A program made the position numbers and the translations under genes. Under the pieces are notes generated by a model, which searched no databases, was not told the origin of the DNA, and saw nothing but the letters and a program-made list of their open reading frames with translations. Positions 1 to 11,914 of a stretch of 64,000 bases of DNA are shown here, in pieces (positions within the stretch are counted from its first letter, which is position 1; each line of letters starts with the position of its first letter). The stretch comes from Salminus brasiliensis (lineage: Eukaryota > Chordata > Actinopteri > Characiformes > Bryconidae): NCBI RefSeq assembly GCF_030463535.1, contig NC_132891.1, forward strand, positions 9,104,449-9,168,448. The letters are read 5' to 3'.

Positions 1-567
1 TATGTAGTTAACTAAAGGGGAAATATTTTTAAGTCTTACCTGACAAAGTCATTGGCCTATCAGTGTGATGTTTCCCTAGCAAGCTGAAGAGATTGTAACC
101 TTGTATTCGGGCTAGCTTTTAGCTTTGCCCCCACTCTCTTCCCTGAATTTGGCTTTTTTGAGCCTTAAAAAATAGCCTGTACTTTCCCTTCTGTTTAGCT
201 CCCGTGTGTTTAGCTCCAGCTCCAGTGCTCGAGGTAGTCCAGTTAGTTTTTGAGGAAGCAAATGTTTGAGAGAAGGGATGGGAAAAGCGTTAGCATAGAT
301 TTCCGTTTGTTTCTCACAACCTTTGCTAAGTTTGAGCTCCTCTTCTGCGGACACTGGCACAGGGCAAGTTGCAGTTATGAGGCCTGAAGCTTTGGGGGTG
401 TAAATATAATGAGTCAGGACTTATGACGCAGTTTTGGGCTTTTGGAATTGGCCTGTTTTACAGCTCTGTTTTGGTTATGCTGGATTTTCTTTTCAGTAAC
501 GTAATAACAGACATTCTAGGGCCCCTTTAATAGAAACTGTACTTCTTTAACCCAAGCAATACACCCA

Positions 568-965
568 TCAGCCATAACGTTAGCACCCCCTCTCTAATGT
601 TAAGTAGGTCCCCCATGTGCCGCCACAACAGATCTGAACATTCGAGGCATGGACCTCTAAAAGCATTCTGTGGTATCTGGTACCATGATGTTAGCAGCAG
701 GTCCTTTAAGTTCTGTAAGTTGTGTGGTGAGGCCTCGCATCATAGATCGCATCAGTGCGCATTGGGTGTCTATGACCCTGTCACCTTTTCATCAATTTTC
801 CTTTGTTGGACCACTTCTGGTAAGTACTGACCACTGCATACCTAAAAAAAATCCCACAAGACCTGCCTGATGTTTTGGAGCTGTGCTGGCCCAGTCGTAT
901 AGCCATCACAGTTTGACCCTCTTCATGGTAGCTCAGATTTATACTTACCTATTTTCTAGTTTTTA
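568..965 (-). mobile_element. Tc1/mariner-type element remnant
   Basis: Left end CATCAGCCATAACGTTAGCA matches the inverted repeat of the element at 14401. TAGGTCCCCCATGTGCCGCC and TCGAGGCATGGACC are the complement of the 3' part of the same transposase region. No open frame is left. Confidence 0.65.
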
Positions 966-1503
966 ACACATCACCTTTAAGAATGCCTCTGATTCATGAT
1001 TATATTCATGATTACATTACTTCGGTAGGATGCTTCATGACAGTGTTATAAATGATACACACACTTGCTTTAGTTTGAGGCCCTTTATGTCAATCCATTG
1101 TCTTTTACGATTCTTTATTACGGCATAAGCTTATAAAAACAAGTAGGACTTTTGTGTCCCTATGAGGGTAGTCTACAAATAGTAAAAAAGTGTTTCTGAC
1201 TTTTTTAAAAAAGTCTTGATTGACCAAGACCATGTTTTTTAAATAACTCACTAGAGCCAGAGGCACATACACACTGGCTATCAGCTGCTATTTGATGCTT
1301 TAGCGCTGTCCTCTCTGAACTCCTGACCACAGTGGCCACTGCAGTAGCAGATGTCTGCTGGCCAGCTGGAGCCTAGATCTAGTTATCATCCGGCTGGGAG
1401 CCATGTGTATGAATCAGAGCTTGAATGCTGCTCTTATCTCAGGGGCTTCTAAGTGACACAGCGTGCTACCGCCACACGCTACCGTCTGTGTGTTTGTGTT
1501 TCT

Positions 1504-1508
<5 letters not shown>

Positions 1509-1547
<39 letters not shown>
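1509..1547. repeat. (GT)n microsatellite
   Basis: About 19 GT units in the 5' dvl1 intron. It explains the Val-Cys and His-Thr open frames here. Confidence 0.9.
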
Positions 1548-1548
<1 letters not shown>

Positions 1549-2089
1549 AGCACTTGCATGCTCATCTGCCCAAAATCCACACACTGTGTCATCCATGTAT
1601 GTAACTTGTCTGCAAAATCCAGGAGTCCTCAGGCCAAGGCCAGAAATAGTCCCAGCAATGTAAACATGGTCCGGGTGATAAGAGCAGTGAAGTCTTCCCT
1701 TTGTGTTTGGCCATAGCCAGCACTCGGGCTATATTCCATTAGCTATGAAGAAAGCAACAGTGAATCAGAGATGATGTTACATCACTAGTTCAAAGCAATG
1801 AAGCTTGTTTGTTTCAGCGTAAAGCTTTGATTTTAGCACCACACACAGGCATTAAGCATTCTCTTTCAGCTTGAATAAATGCAAAGTTAATTCAGATAGT
1901 GATGCTTTAGGGCTGGGGATGTTATTCAACTTTGTGTGTGTGTGTGTGTCACTCTGGGATCTGTGCTGAGTTTATGCAATCTGTTAAAGAGCCCATAGCA
2001 TGAAAAGCTACTTCTCACTATTTTGAAATAAAAGATTTTAATGTACTGTTAGAATGAAAGTTTCAGAACACGCCTAGTTCATACACACT

Positions 2090-2550
2090 AAATGGACAAA
2101 AATATTGGGACACCTGCTCATTCATTGTTTCTTCTGAAATCAAGATTAGGCAGCATATTAAATAAGAGTTTATCGTGCTTTTGCTGTAGTAACTGTCTCT
2201 ACTGTCCAGGGAAGGCTTTGTACTAGATTTTGGAGGAGCATTGCTGTGAGGATTTGATTGCATTCAACAACAAGAGCATTAGGTCAGGATGATCATCACC
2301 CCGCCTCATCCCCAACTCATATCAAAAGTTTTATATAGAGCACCATCCATTATTACAGAGAACATAGTTCCACTGCTCCACAGCTCAGTCTTGAGGAGGG
2401 ACTTTGTACCCTTCTAGCCCAGGCCTGGTTAGACAAGGTGCCAATAGGTTTATGCCTATCTTCAATAGGTTTATGCTGTGCATTGCGCATGTGTGTGTGC
2501 ATTTGCACATCTGTGTCAGTGATGGGTGCAACTTAAAGAAGCTGAAATGG
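2090..2550 (+). mobile_element. Short inverted-repeat element, GGACAAAAGTATTGGGAC type
   Basis: Starts ATGGACAAAAATATTGGGAC then ACCTGCTC, contains CTACTGTCCAGGGAAGGCTT and GTTCCACTGCTCCACAGCTC, and is cut near GATGGGTGCAACTTAAAG. It is one of the commonest repeats in the window (at least eight copies). Superfamily not determined. Confidence 0.6.
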
Positions 2551-4197
2551 ATCTCTGTTTGCTCTCTACAGCATTCGCTTTATTGTCTGCAGAGGCACTA
2601 GCACAGGAAAAGCCACGGTCACAAGGCCTGGTTCATGTAGCGACCCATATTCCCATAACGAGTCTGGAGGTCATGTGCTGCTCTCTAGTACCAACAACAC
2701 ACATATTCTTCTGAAGTCGCCATTGCGTTTTACCAGTTCACCAGCTGTGACTAGAGTTTTTGCTAGTGGGCTGGGATTATGTACATTTTGTGGGTGTAAA
2801 TATAATGAATTTACATTAATATAACTGTTATGCCAGGGAAAGTACAGTTTTCCATTGTAGGCACCTTCAAAAACACATTAACAAAACAGTCTCTTCAATG
2901 CTAAAGGGTAAAGAAAGGCTGGAAAGTGAATAATGATTTATGACCCATTTTGGTAAATGTCAAAGGTGGACCTCAAAGAAAAAAGTAAAACACTCTGGAA
3001 AAGTGGGATATGAAACCTTTAGGTCTCAGGGTCTCTTTATGCAGAGTTAAACTTTCGGGCTCTTTTTTTACCCTCCACCAGCGCTTTAACTTTCCCATCC
3101 ACATAGTCCGGGATCTCCAGCCATTTCATGCAGTATTTACTGCCATCTAGTGGCATGGTTTGCAATGGCTGCCCTCAGATCACCTCCTGTTTTTTCCATG
3201 TCCTTTTTTTTTCTTACGTCTTCAATCCAAAAAGCCATTGGCCAATTTTCCTGGAGATTAATTCCATGGATTCCCAGTTGTGCATTTCTCCCATAGTAAA
3301 TCTCCCTTATTTCCATTACAAAACCACACAGTAAGCATCAGTAAATAACCAAATGTTATCTCTGGCTAGCTTGCCTTTGTGGCGTGTATTATTCATTGGC
3401 GCTGGTGAATAAATTTGGAGGGATGGGGAGAATAGGTATTTGGCCGTCCCTGAGTGGCTAAGCCGGATTAGCGGACATTAAAAGCACCCATCTCCATTAC
3501 CCTGAGGACTCAGCAGGGTGCTACAGCTGCCTTAATCTTCCAATCGAGCCGCCTGTCCCCCCCCCACCCGCCTTCATGGTGCTCAGAAGCTTTGAATGCA
3601 CAATAGCATGAATACTCTGCATGCACAGTATTAGCAATGAGCATTAAAGAAAGCAGGGCGGATTATGTTGCAGGGTAATACAGAGGAAGCTTTGTGCTGC
3701 TCATTCTGCTCAGGTTTGTCAAAAATCGATATGATTTTAGTTTTTGGGCTGAGGATTAGTGGGTAAAAAGGTTTATGTAATACATTATTACGGCAATATA
3801 ATGTGAGAAGAATCATATTACATCATGGCTTACATTTGTATTTAGAGGTACATTTATTATAACCAATGTATGTGAAGGTGTGGTAGCACAATTGGGTGAA
3901 ATGACAACTTCCATCCACAAGAGTGAGACATAAGCCCATCTCCGTAAGGTGAAGTTGTGGTAAGAAGGTTGAGAATGAGAATGTCTTTTCACTCTTTCAC
4001 TTTCACTCATATTTGACTCCCTTCTAGTTATTAGACACCAGTGATCTGTGAACACTCAGCTGTCCATCAGCGTCTATAGGCGTTGTTTTCTAGTTGAATG
4101 TAGGTTGTTACGTCTTGAGACTAAAATTGAATGCCAGGACAATGTGTAATGCCAGCATCAATTTCACACAGAATAGTGACGACAGCTGATGTTGATA

Positions 4198-4278
4198 TTG
4201 TATATATATATATATATAATTTTTTTTTTTTTTTTTTTTTTTTTTCCGCAGTGGCTCATTTTTAAATTATATATATAG

Positions 4279-4326
<48 letters not shown>
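4198..4326. repeat. AT repeat, T run and AT repeat
   Basis: TA repeat (4199-4218), a T run (about 4220-4245) and a second AT repeat (4284-4326), next to the end of the SINE at 4330. Confidence 0.8.
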
Positions 4327-4329
<3 letters not shown>

Positions 4330-4332
<3 letters not shown>

Positions 4333-4755
4333 TAAAAATATCTATTTCTAATTTTACCCCATTTTCTAAACAATTAGGAAGACCAGTTACCCAATCCCCA
4401 TTCATGTGAACTCCGCCTATCACTTGCAGTGCCCCTATCACTAGAATGATGAAGGATGTTTCCTCAGACACACATAAAACCAGCCACCGCCTCTTTGTAA
4501 ACTGATGCTGATACAGCATCGCTAGGCTCCCCAGCTCCAATACGACAGCTAACAGACACTGACCAACATTGGTTGCTGACCAGCATTACACTAGGAGTGA
4601 CATGGGCAGGAAGTGCTGTCAAACTACCCCTGAGAGATCAAGGCTAATTGTGCTGTCTATGACTCCGGCTGCTGATGGCAGGCAGTAGGACCCGGGATTT
4701 GAACCACTGATCCTCAAATCATAGTGTCGGACCACTCTGATTCCGATATTTTGTT
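4330..4755 (-). repeat. tRNA-derived SINE, minus strand
   Basis: Read on the - strand it starts near 4755 with an A-box-like segment and has a B box GGTTCAAATCC (complement of 4695-4705) beside CCCGGG. The body runs to an AT-rich end near 4330. No second clear copy in the window. Confidence 0.55.
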
Positions 4756-5627
4756 GGTTTTAAGTTGTAATATTAAGTAATCAAAAAATTATGTCTTCCA
4801 GCCATCACATGCCAACGTCATATTGACATTAAAAAACAACAGCATCTGCTAAACTTTATAATGTTCATAATTGAACTTTCAGAATTGTGAATTGTGTTTA
4901 AAATTGTGAAATGCCAATGTTGTTAGTCATTGATATGCTGTTGCTTATAAGTAACCAGAATACAACGTCTGTGTTTTTTGACGGATGTGTGACTTTGATT
5001 TCTTACCAACTTCAACATCTGCACGTTTTTCTAAAACAAAATTTTTTGAAAAGTATCTTTCAAATTGATGCCTGTTTCCTGCTGGATTTACAGGACTGGT
5101 TGTCCTGCTGGACAGCAATTATATATAAAGATTCAGATATCTTCTATTAGCTTACAGCAGTCTTGTTCCACTTCATGACCTTCAACCACATGATTCAGTG
5201 TAATTTGTTAAAGCTCACTGCCCGCTTTCTCGCTCCCTGTGTGTGAGTTTTCGCAGTGGCTCAGTGATGGCGTTCTCACCAGCCTCAGGTTTCTCTTTTG
5301 CCCCAAGCTAAAGCATTCCACCCACTCTGATAGAATAACCAGGCCCAAGGCACATCCTCAGATGCACCACACACACACACAAACACACACACACAAATCT
5401 CCAAGTAACTAACTGGAGGCCGAGCCCCAGTGCGAGTCTCACTGCTTCTAATTGGGGGCTACAAATGCACCCGTGCACCAGTCTGGAATTTCTGGGCCAA
5501 TAATGATAACCATTTCTTTGTTTTGGCTGATATCCCAATAACTAATAAATAAAACACTGCAAATGTTCCATTGATTAATTAACTGTTAACTGTTTCCTGC
5601 TAAAAACAGCAAAAATATGCTGTTTCA

Positions 5628-5815
5628 AACACTGGTATACTGGTCAACCAGCATCACACTAGCACCAGACCAGTATAAACCAAGATTGGTTGTGTTTTGA
5701 ACACTGGTATTCTGGTCAACCAGCACCAATCCTGCGTAAACTAGCATGTGTTGTTTTTCAAACACTAGTATAATGGCCAAATAGCCTCACACCAGCTCCA
5801 GACCAGCATAAAGCC
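5628..5815. repeat. Three-unit minisatellite, about 61-72 bp
   Basis: AACACTGGTAT starts units at 5628 and 5700, and AACACTAGTAT starts one at 5761. Each has a CTGGTCAACCAGC-like core, which is itself an inverted repeat (GGTCAACC), and the first and third end in CAGACCAGTATAAA or CAGACCAGCATAAA. Confidence 0.6.
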
Positions 5816-6046
5816 TTATTAATAATTTCTATTACTAATAGTAATATGCCTACATGTAATAGTGAAACTTCATTTGACGCTGTAAATTTGACTGCAAGCA
5901 GTCGCTACTTGGGGAGATTCCCGGTTTTTTTTCTTTATGGCTTATTAGAACAGATGGTAGATGTGCAATGTGGCAAAGCACAGTGTAAATGCTTTTGATG
6001 TGGTTTCACTGGAACCTTTGTGGGTGTGTGTGTGTTTTCACTTTAG

Positions 6047-6156
6047 CGCCAACGCGGTAAGCAGTCGGGATGGTCTGGACACGGAGACGGGAACAGAGTC
6101 GCTCCTGAGTCAGCGCAGAGAGCGGGAAAGGGCCCGCAGGGCACGGGACAACAAGT
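6047..6156 (+). CDS. dvl1: dvl1 exon: DIX-to-PDZ linker, first exon in window
   Basis: The acceptor ends in TTTAG and the donor is GTAAGT. One base completes a codon from an upstream exon, then 36 codons follow, including [20 protein letters not shown]. This matches the linker of Dishevelled proteins (family pattern LDNxTETxSLVSxQRER). The preceding exon is outside the window, and a 9.1-kb intron follows. Confidence 0.85.
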
Positions 6157-9100
6157 GTAAGTAAATCTCAGTGCACAGCAAAGAATCCATCCATACATAT
6201 TATACCACATATCATGTATCACCCACCAGAGCGCTGTACATACCACAGAGCTAAAAAAACAGTTGAGGAAGGACCGTCAAGGACAGGCATATTTTCAAAG
6301 GGACAATAACTGCAGGTTCCAGGATTGTATTTCCCCCAGCAGTGATGTTGAAAGTGGCATGATGTAGAACCAGACTGCAGACCCAATAGAAAACAAAACA
6401 GATGAACTGTTTGCAAGTCTCAAAGGTCACTGTCCCGCCAATCAAAACAGCATTTGGACTTTAAACCGAGATTGCTTTCAATTTAAGAAGAGCGTCTAGC
6501 TCATAAGTGTTCATTTCAGGCTTGTAAATATGATATATAGGTATTTGTAAATGGATGTATCTTATAAAGTCCATTTATATATATTTATATATATTAGATA
6601 AATGGATAAAAAAAATGTTTATATGTGCACAGGGTTTACACGGGTTTCAGTGTGTCAGTTGGAAATGTGGATGCTTTAAAAATTGAGACATTTTAAGACA
6701 AATCTGTATATAAATGAGTCATATTAAATGACTTAGTTTTAAATGACAGCCTTATAAGATCAATAAGTTGCCTCATATTACAAAAGTGATCAAATCTTGA
6801 GGCAGAAGCTGTAACACACAGTTACAGTACAGGATTTACTGTTGTTCTCAGATATCTCAAAATGTGGAGAAAATATTCGGTCATTTGGTGCCTAATTGTA
6901 TGAGGAATTTGTAGAACTTATATTTATAGTTAAAATAAGTTAGAATTTATAGTTTTGTACAAATATTGACTTGAGGGGTAATTAAAAAATGTTGAGCAGT
7001 AGTGTAGCCTTTCAGAGGTTGTATTTAGACCTCATATTCAGAAGTGCTGTTCAGTGAGTCTTTTAATTCATGTACATTAATTCATTTAATTCATGTTATA
7101 CAAAAAGCTTGACACCCATCACATTTATTCTTTTATTCAATATTCAATGCATTGGTAATGCACAGTTAACAACATAACAATAAAGGCCTTTTCACACCAA
7201 GAACAATTTTTGTGGACAATAAAAACGTATCCGACACATCTGGGCTAGAAACTTTCCACTCTTTAACTTCCTTGCTCCACATGAGTAAAGAGAAAGCTAT
7301 AGTTCACAGCCCTTTGTGGACATGAACTGACTAGGATGCGCATTGCACAGGTGTAGGGAAGAATGAATTCCACAGAATACGGCAATTCCTGGATGCAAAT
7401 GTCAAACCATTTGTAATAAAGTATTATCTTATCTTATCTCATCTTTGCTACAAGGCCAAAGCTGAAAAGAGGATGGTTTCTACAACTGAATATTGATCCA
7501 CACGCTACTTCAAAATCCACCATGGACAACCTGAAGAGACACAAATGACTCTTCACACTCTCCTCTCCTAAACATTATAGAAACTCTGTACATTATACTT
7601 GAACTTGAATTTATACAGCTGTGCTGTAGGACAACCCAAGAATATCTCTTTTTAATGTAATGCAGGACAGAGTAACTGTGCATTGGGATTTGCTGAGAAC
7701 TATTTCTTAATAAAAACAAATTATAAAGTTATTTGGCCAGCAGTGTTGAAGGTGAGGCTTTCCAGAGCTAGACCAGCGGAACAGCGGCCAGTAGAACTCA
7801 GGGCTGTCAGACCTGTCAGTCAGAACAGTACTTGGACCTGTAACTTAGACTTTCTTCTGTAAAAGAAGCTGTTTCTTGCTAAGTTGCTAATCGTGTTTTA
7901 CCTCAGAAACTCTCTGTTCTGCTTTTAAACCCTTTTCTGACTGCCTGCAGCGGTATTTTACCCATGACATCAAGTAAAGTGAGGTTATTTTTGTGGCCAG
8001 TTGCTGTTAAGATTCATCACTTATTTGTTTTCGGCCGCATCATTTCTGAAATGCTTGTTTTCCTGACAGAGCACATGGCGAGCTCTGTTTCTAGAGAGGT
8101 CACAGGGAAAGAAACCCCTGTTTTTTAACAGTGAGAGAGAAACTCTCTCATCAGTAAAAAATGTTGTGTATATTTAGGAACTCTCTTCTCATGTGTAACC
8201 GTACTGGACATGTTTGTTTTACTGGCAAAACCGTTTTCCACCAGTGCCTTGAATGTCTACAAGTTAGAAGTTCCCCTTTCTGTTCTTAAGGTCTTTAGCA
8301 GTTGCTGGTTTGGATTCAGTCTGACAGTCAGAGCAGTGTGTGCTGTTTCACTCATTATGGAGCTCCTGTGCCCTGCTTTACACGACTGCGTAACCTGTAC
8401 AGCATTTTTTCATCTTTCCCTTTATTGTTTTCCTTTTGCTGTTGGAACCTCATTAGTGAGAGATTCATTAGCATGGCATTCATTAGCAGCAGCAGATAAT
8501 GATGGAGGTGGTGTGTGAGAGACTAAAGTGTAGAAACTTAGTGAAAATGTGTGTATCTGAGAAATAACAGTGCTCTTTTCAAGCCAGTAGATTTTAGAAG
8601 GTGCTCCATGTTCTCTTACAGGTCTCTTACAGACATAAAGAAGCATGCTTTTGACATATATATGCTCCACCCACAAATTTCCAGTTCCAATATAGTGGGT
8701 ACCTAGGTCAAGCACACCAGGTAGAGATGTTCGGATCCGATCCAGTGACTCGGGATCGGGAGCTGATTCAGGCATTTTTAATGGATCGGAGCTATTAAGG
8801 TTCTGATTCACTCCTGATCCTTAAGTTTGCAGTAGTAGAGTGCTACCTCGTGTCCTCTAGGTGCCATTAGTAGACATGAGACCCAGAGGCCGCTTTTTTC
8901 TTGACCTAGGTAGTGCACCAAATGTGCTCAGTAGCAGCAAAAGCTGTTGATACAAGCATAGTTTCAACAGTTCTCAGTTGTTTATTATTAGAGCAATAGA
9001 ATGAAAAAAAAAATCAGGTCAGATGCTTTTCTACTGCAGCTTACTGGAACTAACTACAAGTTAGGCTACCACAACATTAGCACTAAATGATGGTGTATGC

Positions 9101-11837
9101 GCAGTGGAAAAACACCCACATGAATTCCAGCCTGACCATTCTTATTAAGGTCATGTAGCCACAAACTGGAAATGTATTCAGTCTAGAATCTAGGAAAGTG
9201 GCTCATGCCTGATTTGAGATCAGATCTGTATATTCACACAGCTCTGAAAACACTACATCAGCAAGATATAGTTCTCAAGGTGGTCGTTAGGAGTCTATAA
9301 GTTCTGTGTGGTGTGTGTGTGGTGTTCTGACCCAGACAAGGAACCAAACCCCGCAGAGAGAAATCAGCAAACTATGCTGGACTCCAGCCCCCGTTGCCCA
9401 CCCCTCACTACACTATGGTAAAATGGTGGGGAAAAAAGCTCCACTCCACTTTGTGAGAGGTTATAGAGCACAGTTTAGTTTTTGTAAACGGACCCAGACA
9501 AGGAATCAAGCCACAGTCCCAGACATGTGGATGGCAGTGGTGTTATCCACTACACTATGGAAGGATAACTGTTGGAAGAAAAGACAAGCTTGGCACAAGG
9601 TTGGTAAAAATTCTGCTCCACTACGAAAATTTAGAGCACATTATTAATTTCAGACAATATTTATATCATATTCGTGTAAAATCACATCATTTCAGTTAGC
9701 TACAACAACATGGTTCAGCTTGTTAGTGCAGGATTTTAAAGGGAAACTCAGTGCTATGTGGCAACGCTAAACTCCAGCAGAAGTTCCTCAGGTTGAATGG
9801 GAATTTCCATTGTTGTTCTTATCTAAAGCTTATCTAAGCTTTCTAACTGGCTTTCACAAAGTGTATGGATGTAGAACACGAGATATGTGTCAGGCCAGGT
9901 CCCTCTGCTTTCCGAGTCTTTCCAGAAATAGCCGTGTTCTACTGATGTACATTTGGTCTTTCTTTTAGTTCTGTAAACAGGACTCATTCATTAGAACGGC
10001 TTCCATTTATGTGCTTTACATCGATACATTTTCCACATATGAACATGATTAAAAAGATGTAGAGCTGTAGAAGAATCAGGCCATGTGTTCTGAATGTCAC
10101 ATAAATGCCCATTGCTTCCTATAAGCTGGAAGGCTGCCTCGGTGTGTGTGTGTGTGTATGTGTGTGATGAATGAATATTAATCAAGCAGAGCTGGTTAGT
10201 GTTGGGACTGGACAGGTGTGAAGCCCAGGGGCAGGGGAGCATATGAGTATGAGTATCTGTTTCCATGCCTCGGGCACTCCTTCGTTAACCTTGCTGAACC
10301 AACAGTACTAAAACACACTTGCCACTTTAGCCCTTTGGGAACCAATAGGAAGGGAAGAGAGCCCAGATTGTTCTCCAAAATGACAGGCTGAATATATTGT
10401 TTTACTGCTCAGGCTTGACAGAGCAACAGTCGTAAAATGTGAGCTACCATGCTCTAAAGTTACCATGCAGGCTTATAAGTTGAGACAGTGCTCTGTGTAA
10501 CATGTACACCAATCAGCCACAACATTAAAACCTTCATTAAACCCTCCATAAACCATAAAACCATGTGTCGCCCAAACAGCTTGGACAGTGATTTCAGTCA
10601 CTTGTGCTCTGAAAGGGATAGCCTTGGGGGTCATTGAGCATTGGGGGTCCAAGACCCTGTTGTGGTTAACTGGTTGGCCTTCCTTGTAGCACTTTTGGTA
10701 GGTACTGATCACTGCATACCAAGAACCAGGAGATGTCCTGACCCAGTCTGGCCTTTTCTCCTACTTTTAACACAACACCTTTAAGAACTGACTGATGCGC
10801 CCCCCTTGGCAGCGGTCATTGGATCCACATAATCAACGTAATTCACTACTTTTCACTTCAGTGGTTTTAATATTATGGCTGATGTGGTGTATATCATAAT
10901 GTAGAGCTGGATTAAATCAAATCAGTTATCAAGGTTTATTTAGGAGGTCCTGGACCCACAAGGACCCCCTATGTTGACTGGTTGTGAGCCAGTCAGTCAG
11001 TTACCCTCTTTTCTTGTGCCAGTCAGAGAGTGTTATGATGGGGATTTGTGTCTTAACAATGTTACCTAATTGAGATTTGCTCTCGGACCCTGAGGTTTGT
11101 CAACGGCGGTTGGTCCGTTTGCAGACAGTATGTCATGGGTAGGGGTGTGTCTGAAGAAGCTCTCTTGTTTCTCTGTGCGATTCTCTAAATAGGCACTACA
11201 TAGTAAGGATATGTGGTATTAATAAAAAAAAAAACCTGGCATTGCAATATTTTTAATTTTCTGTGAAATATGTTAATTATAAAAAATATATATTCATCAG
11301 ATTCCACAACGTCGGCCTACCCAATCTCTCCACTTCCTTTATTTCACTTCCTAAATTTGACGTTTCAAAGTAAAATCCCTCTGCACATTTTTGTCGTTTC
11401 AATTTCAGGATATTTTATAAAATTCTGAAGCAGAATAAAAAAAATTTAAGCTGAAAACATATGTAGTGAAAACACTGAGATTTCACCAGAATGATCCAAC
11501 ATGATAAGATATTAATAATGCACTCTGAGTAATCAGGCCTGGAGTAAAATAAATGCTGCTGGGCAGAGATAATCGACTCTGGTAGATATACTATGGAAAA
11601 TGAGAACGGTGCAAATTTTCCTTCTGTATCAAGCAGACAAAAATAAAAGTTGACGTCTTTGATTTAATTTGTGACTGTTGCGCATGCGCACATTGCGATA
11701 TACTGTGCAGCGTGGGAATAAATAGCCTAAGTGAACTAATGTGACATTGGGAAGATTTGGCTGCGGAGCGCTTCCCCCCAGCTCCAGTAGGGGGCGATCG
11801 CGGTGTGTGATCTTTGAGCAGGGATTCTTGGCTGCTC

Positions 11838-11914
<77 letters not shown>

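Larger units (their letters stand above)
1..6046 (+). other. Upstream dvl1 intron with repeats; no exon seen
   Basis: About 6 kb before the first visible dvl1 exon. I looked for the DIX-domain exons (sequence encoding YKFFFKSM or ISDDNAKLPCF) and found none. It holds a Tc1-like remnant (568-965), a CA/GT repeat (1509-1547), an inverted-repeat element (2090-2550), an AT/T-rich patch (4198-4330), a SINE (4330-4755) and a small minisatellite (5628-5815). Confidence 0.6.

Noticed and set aside
1453..1716. Open frames rich in Val-Cys and His-Thr
   Set aside because: They are translations of the GT/CA microsatellite.
4262..4540. 92-codon - strand frame with a Tyr-Ile run
   Set aside because: It combines an AT microsatellite with the SINE at 4330-4755.
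8422..8811. 129-codon - strand frame
   Set aside because: No family resemblance, runs through repeat-like sequence (ATGTTCGGATCCGATCC), no splice context.
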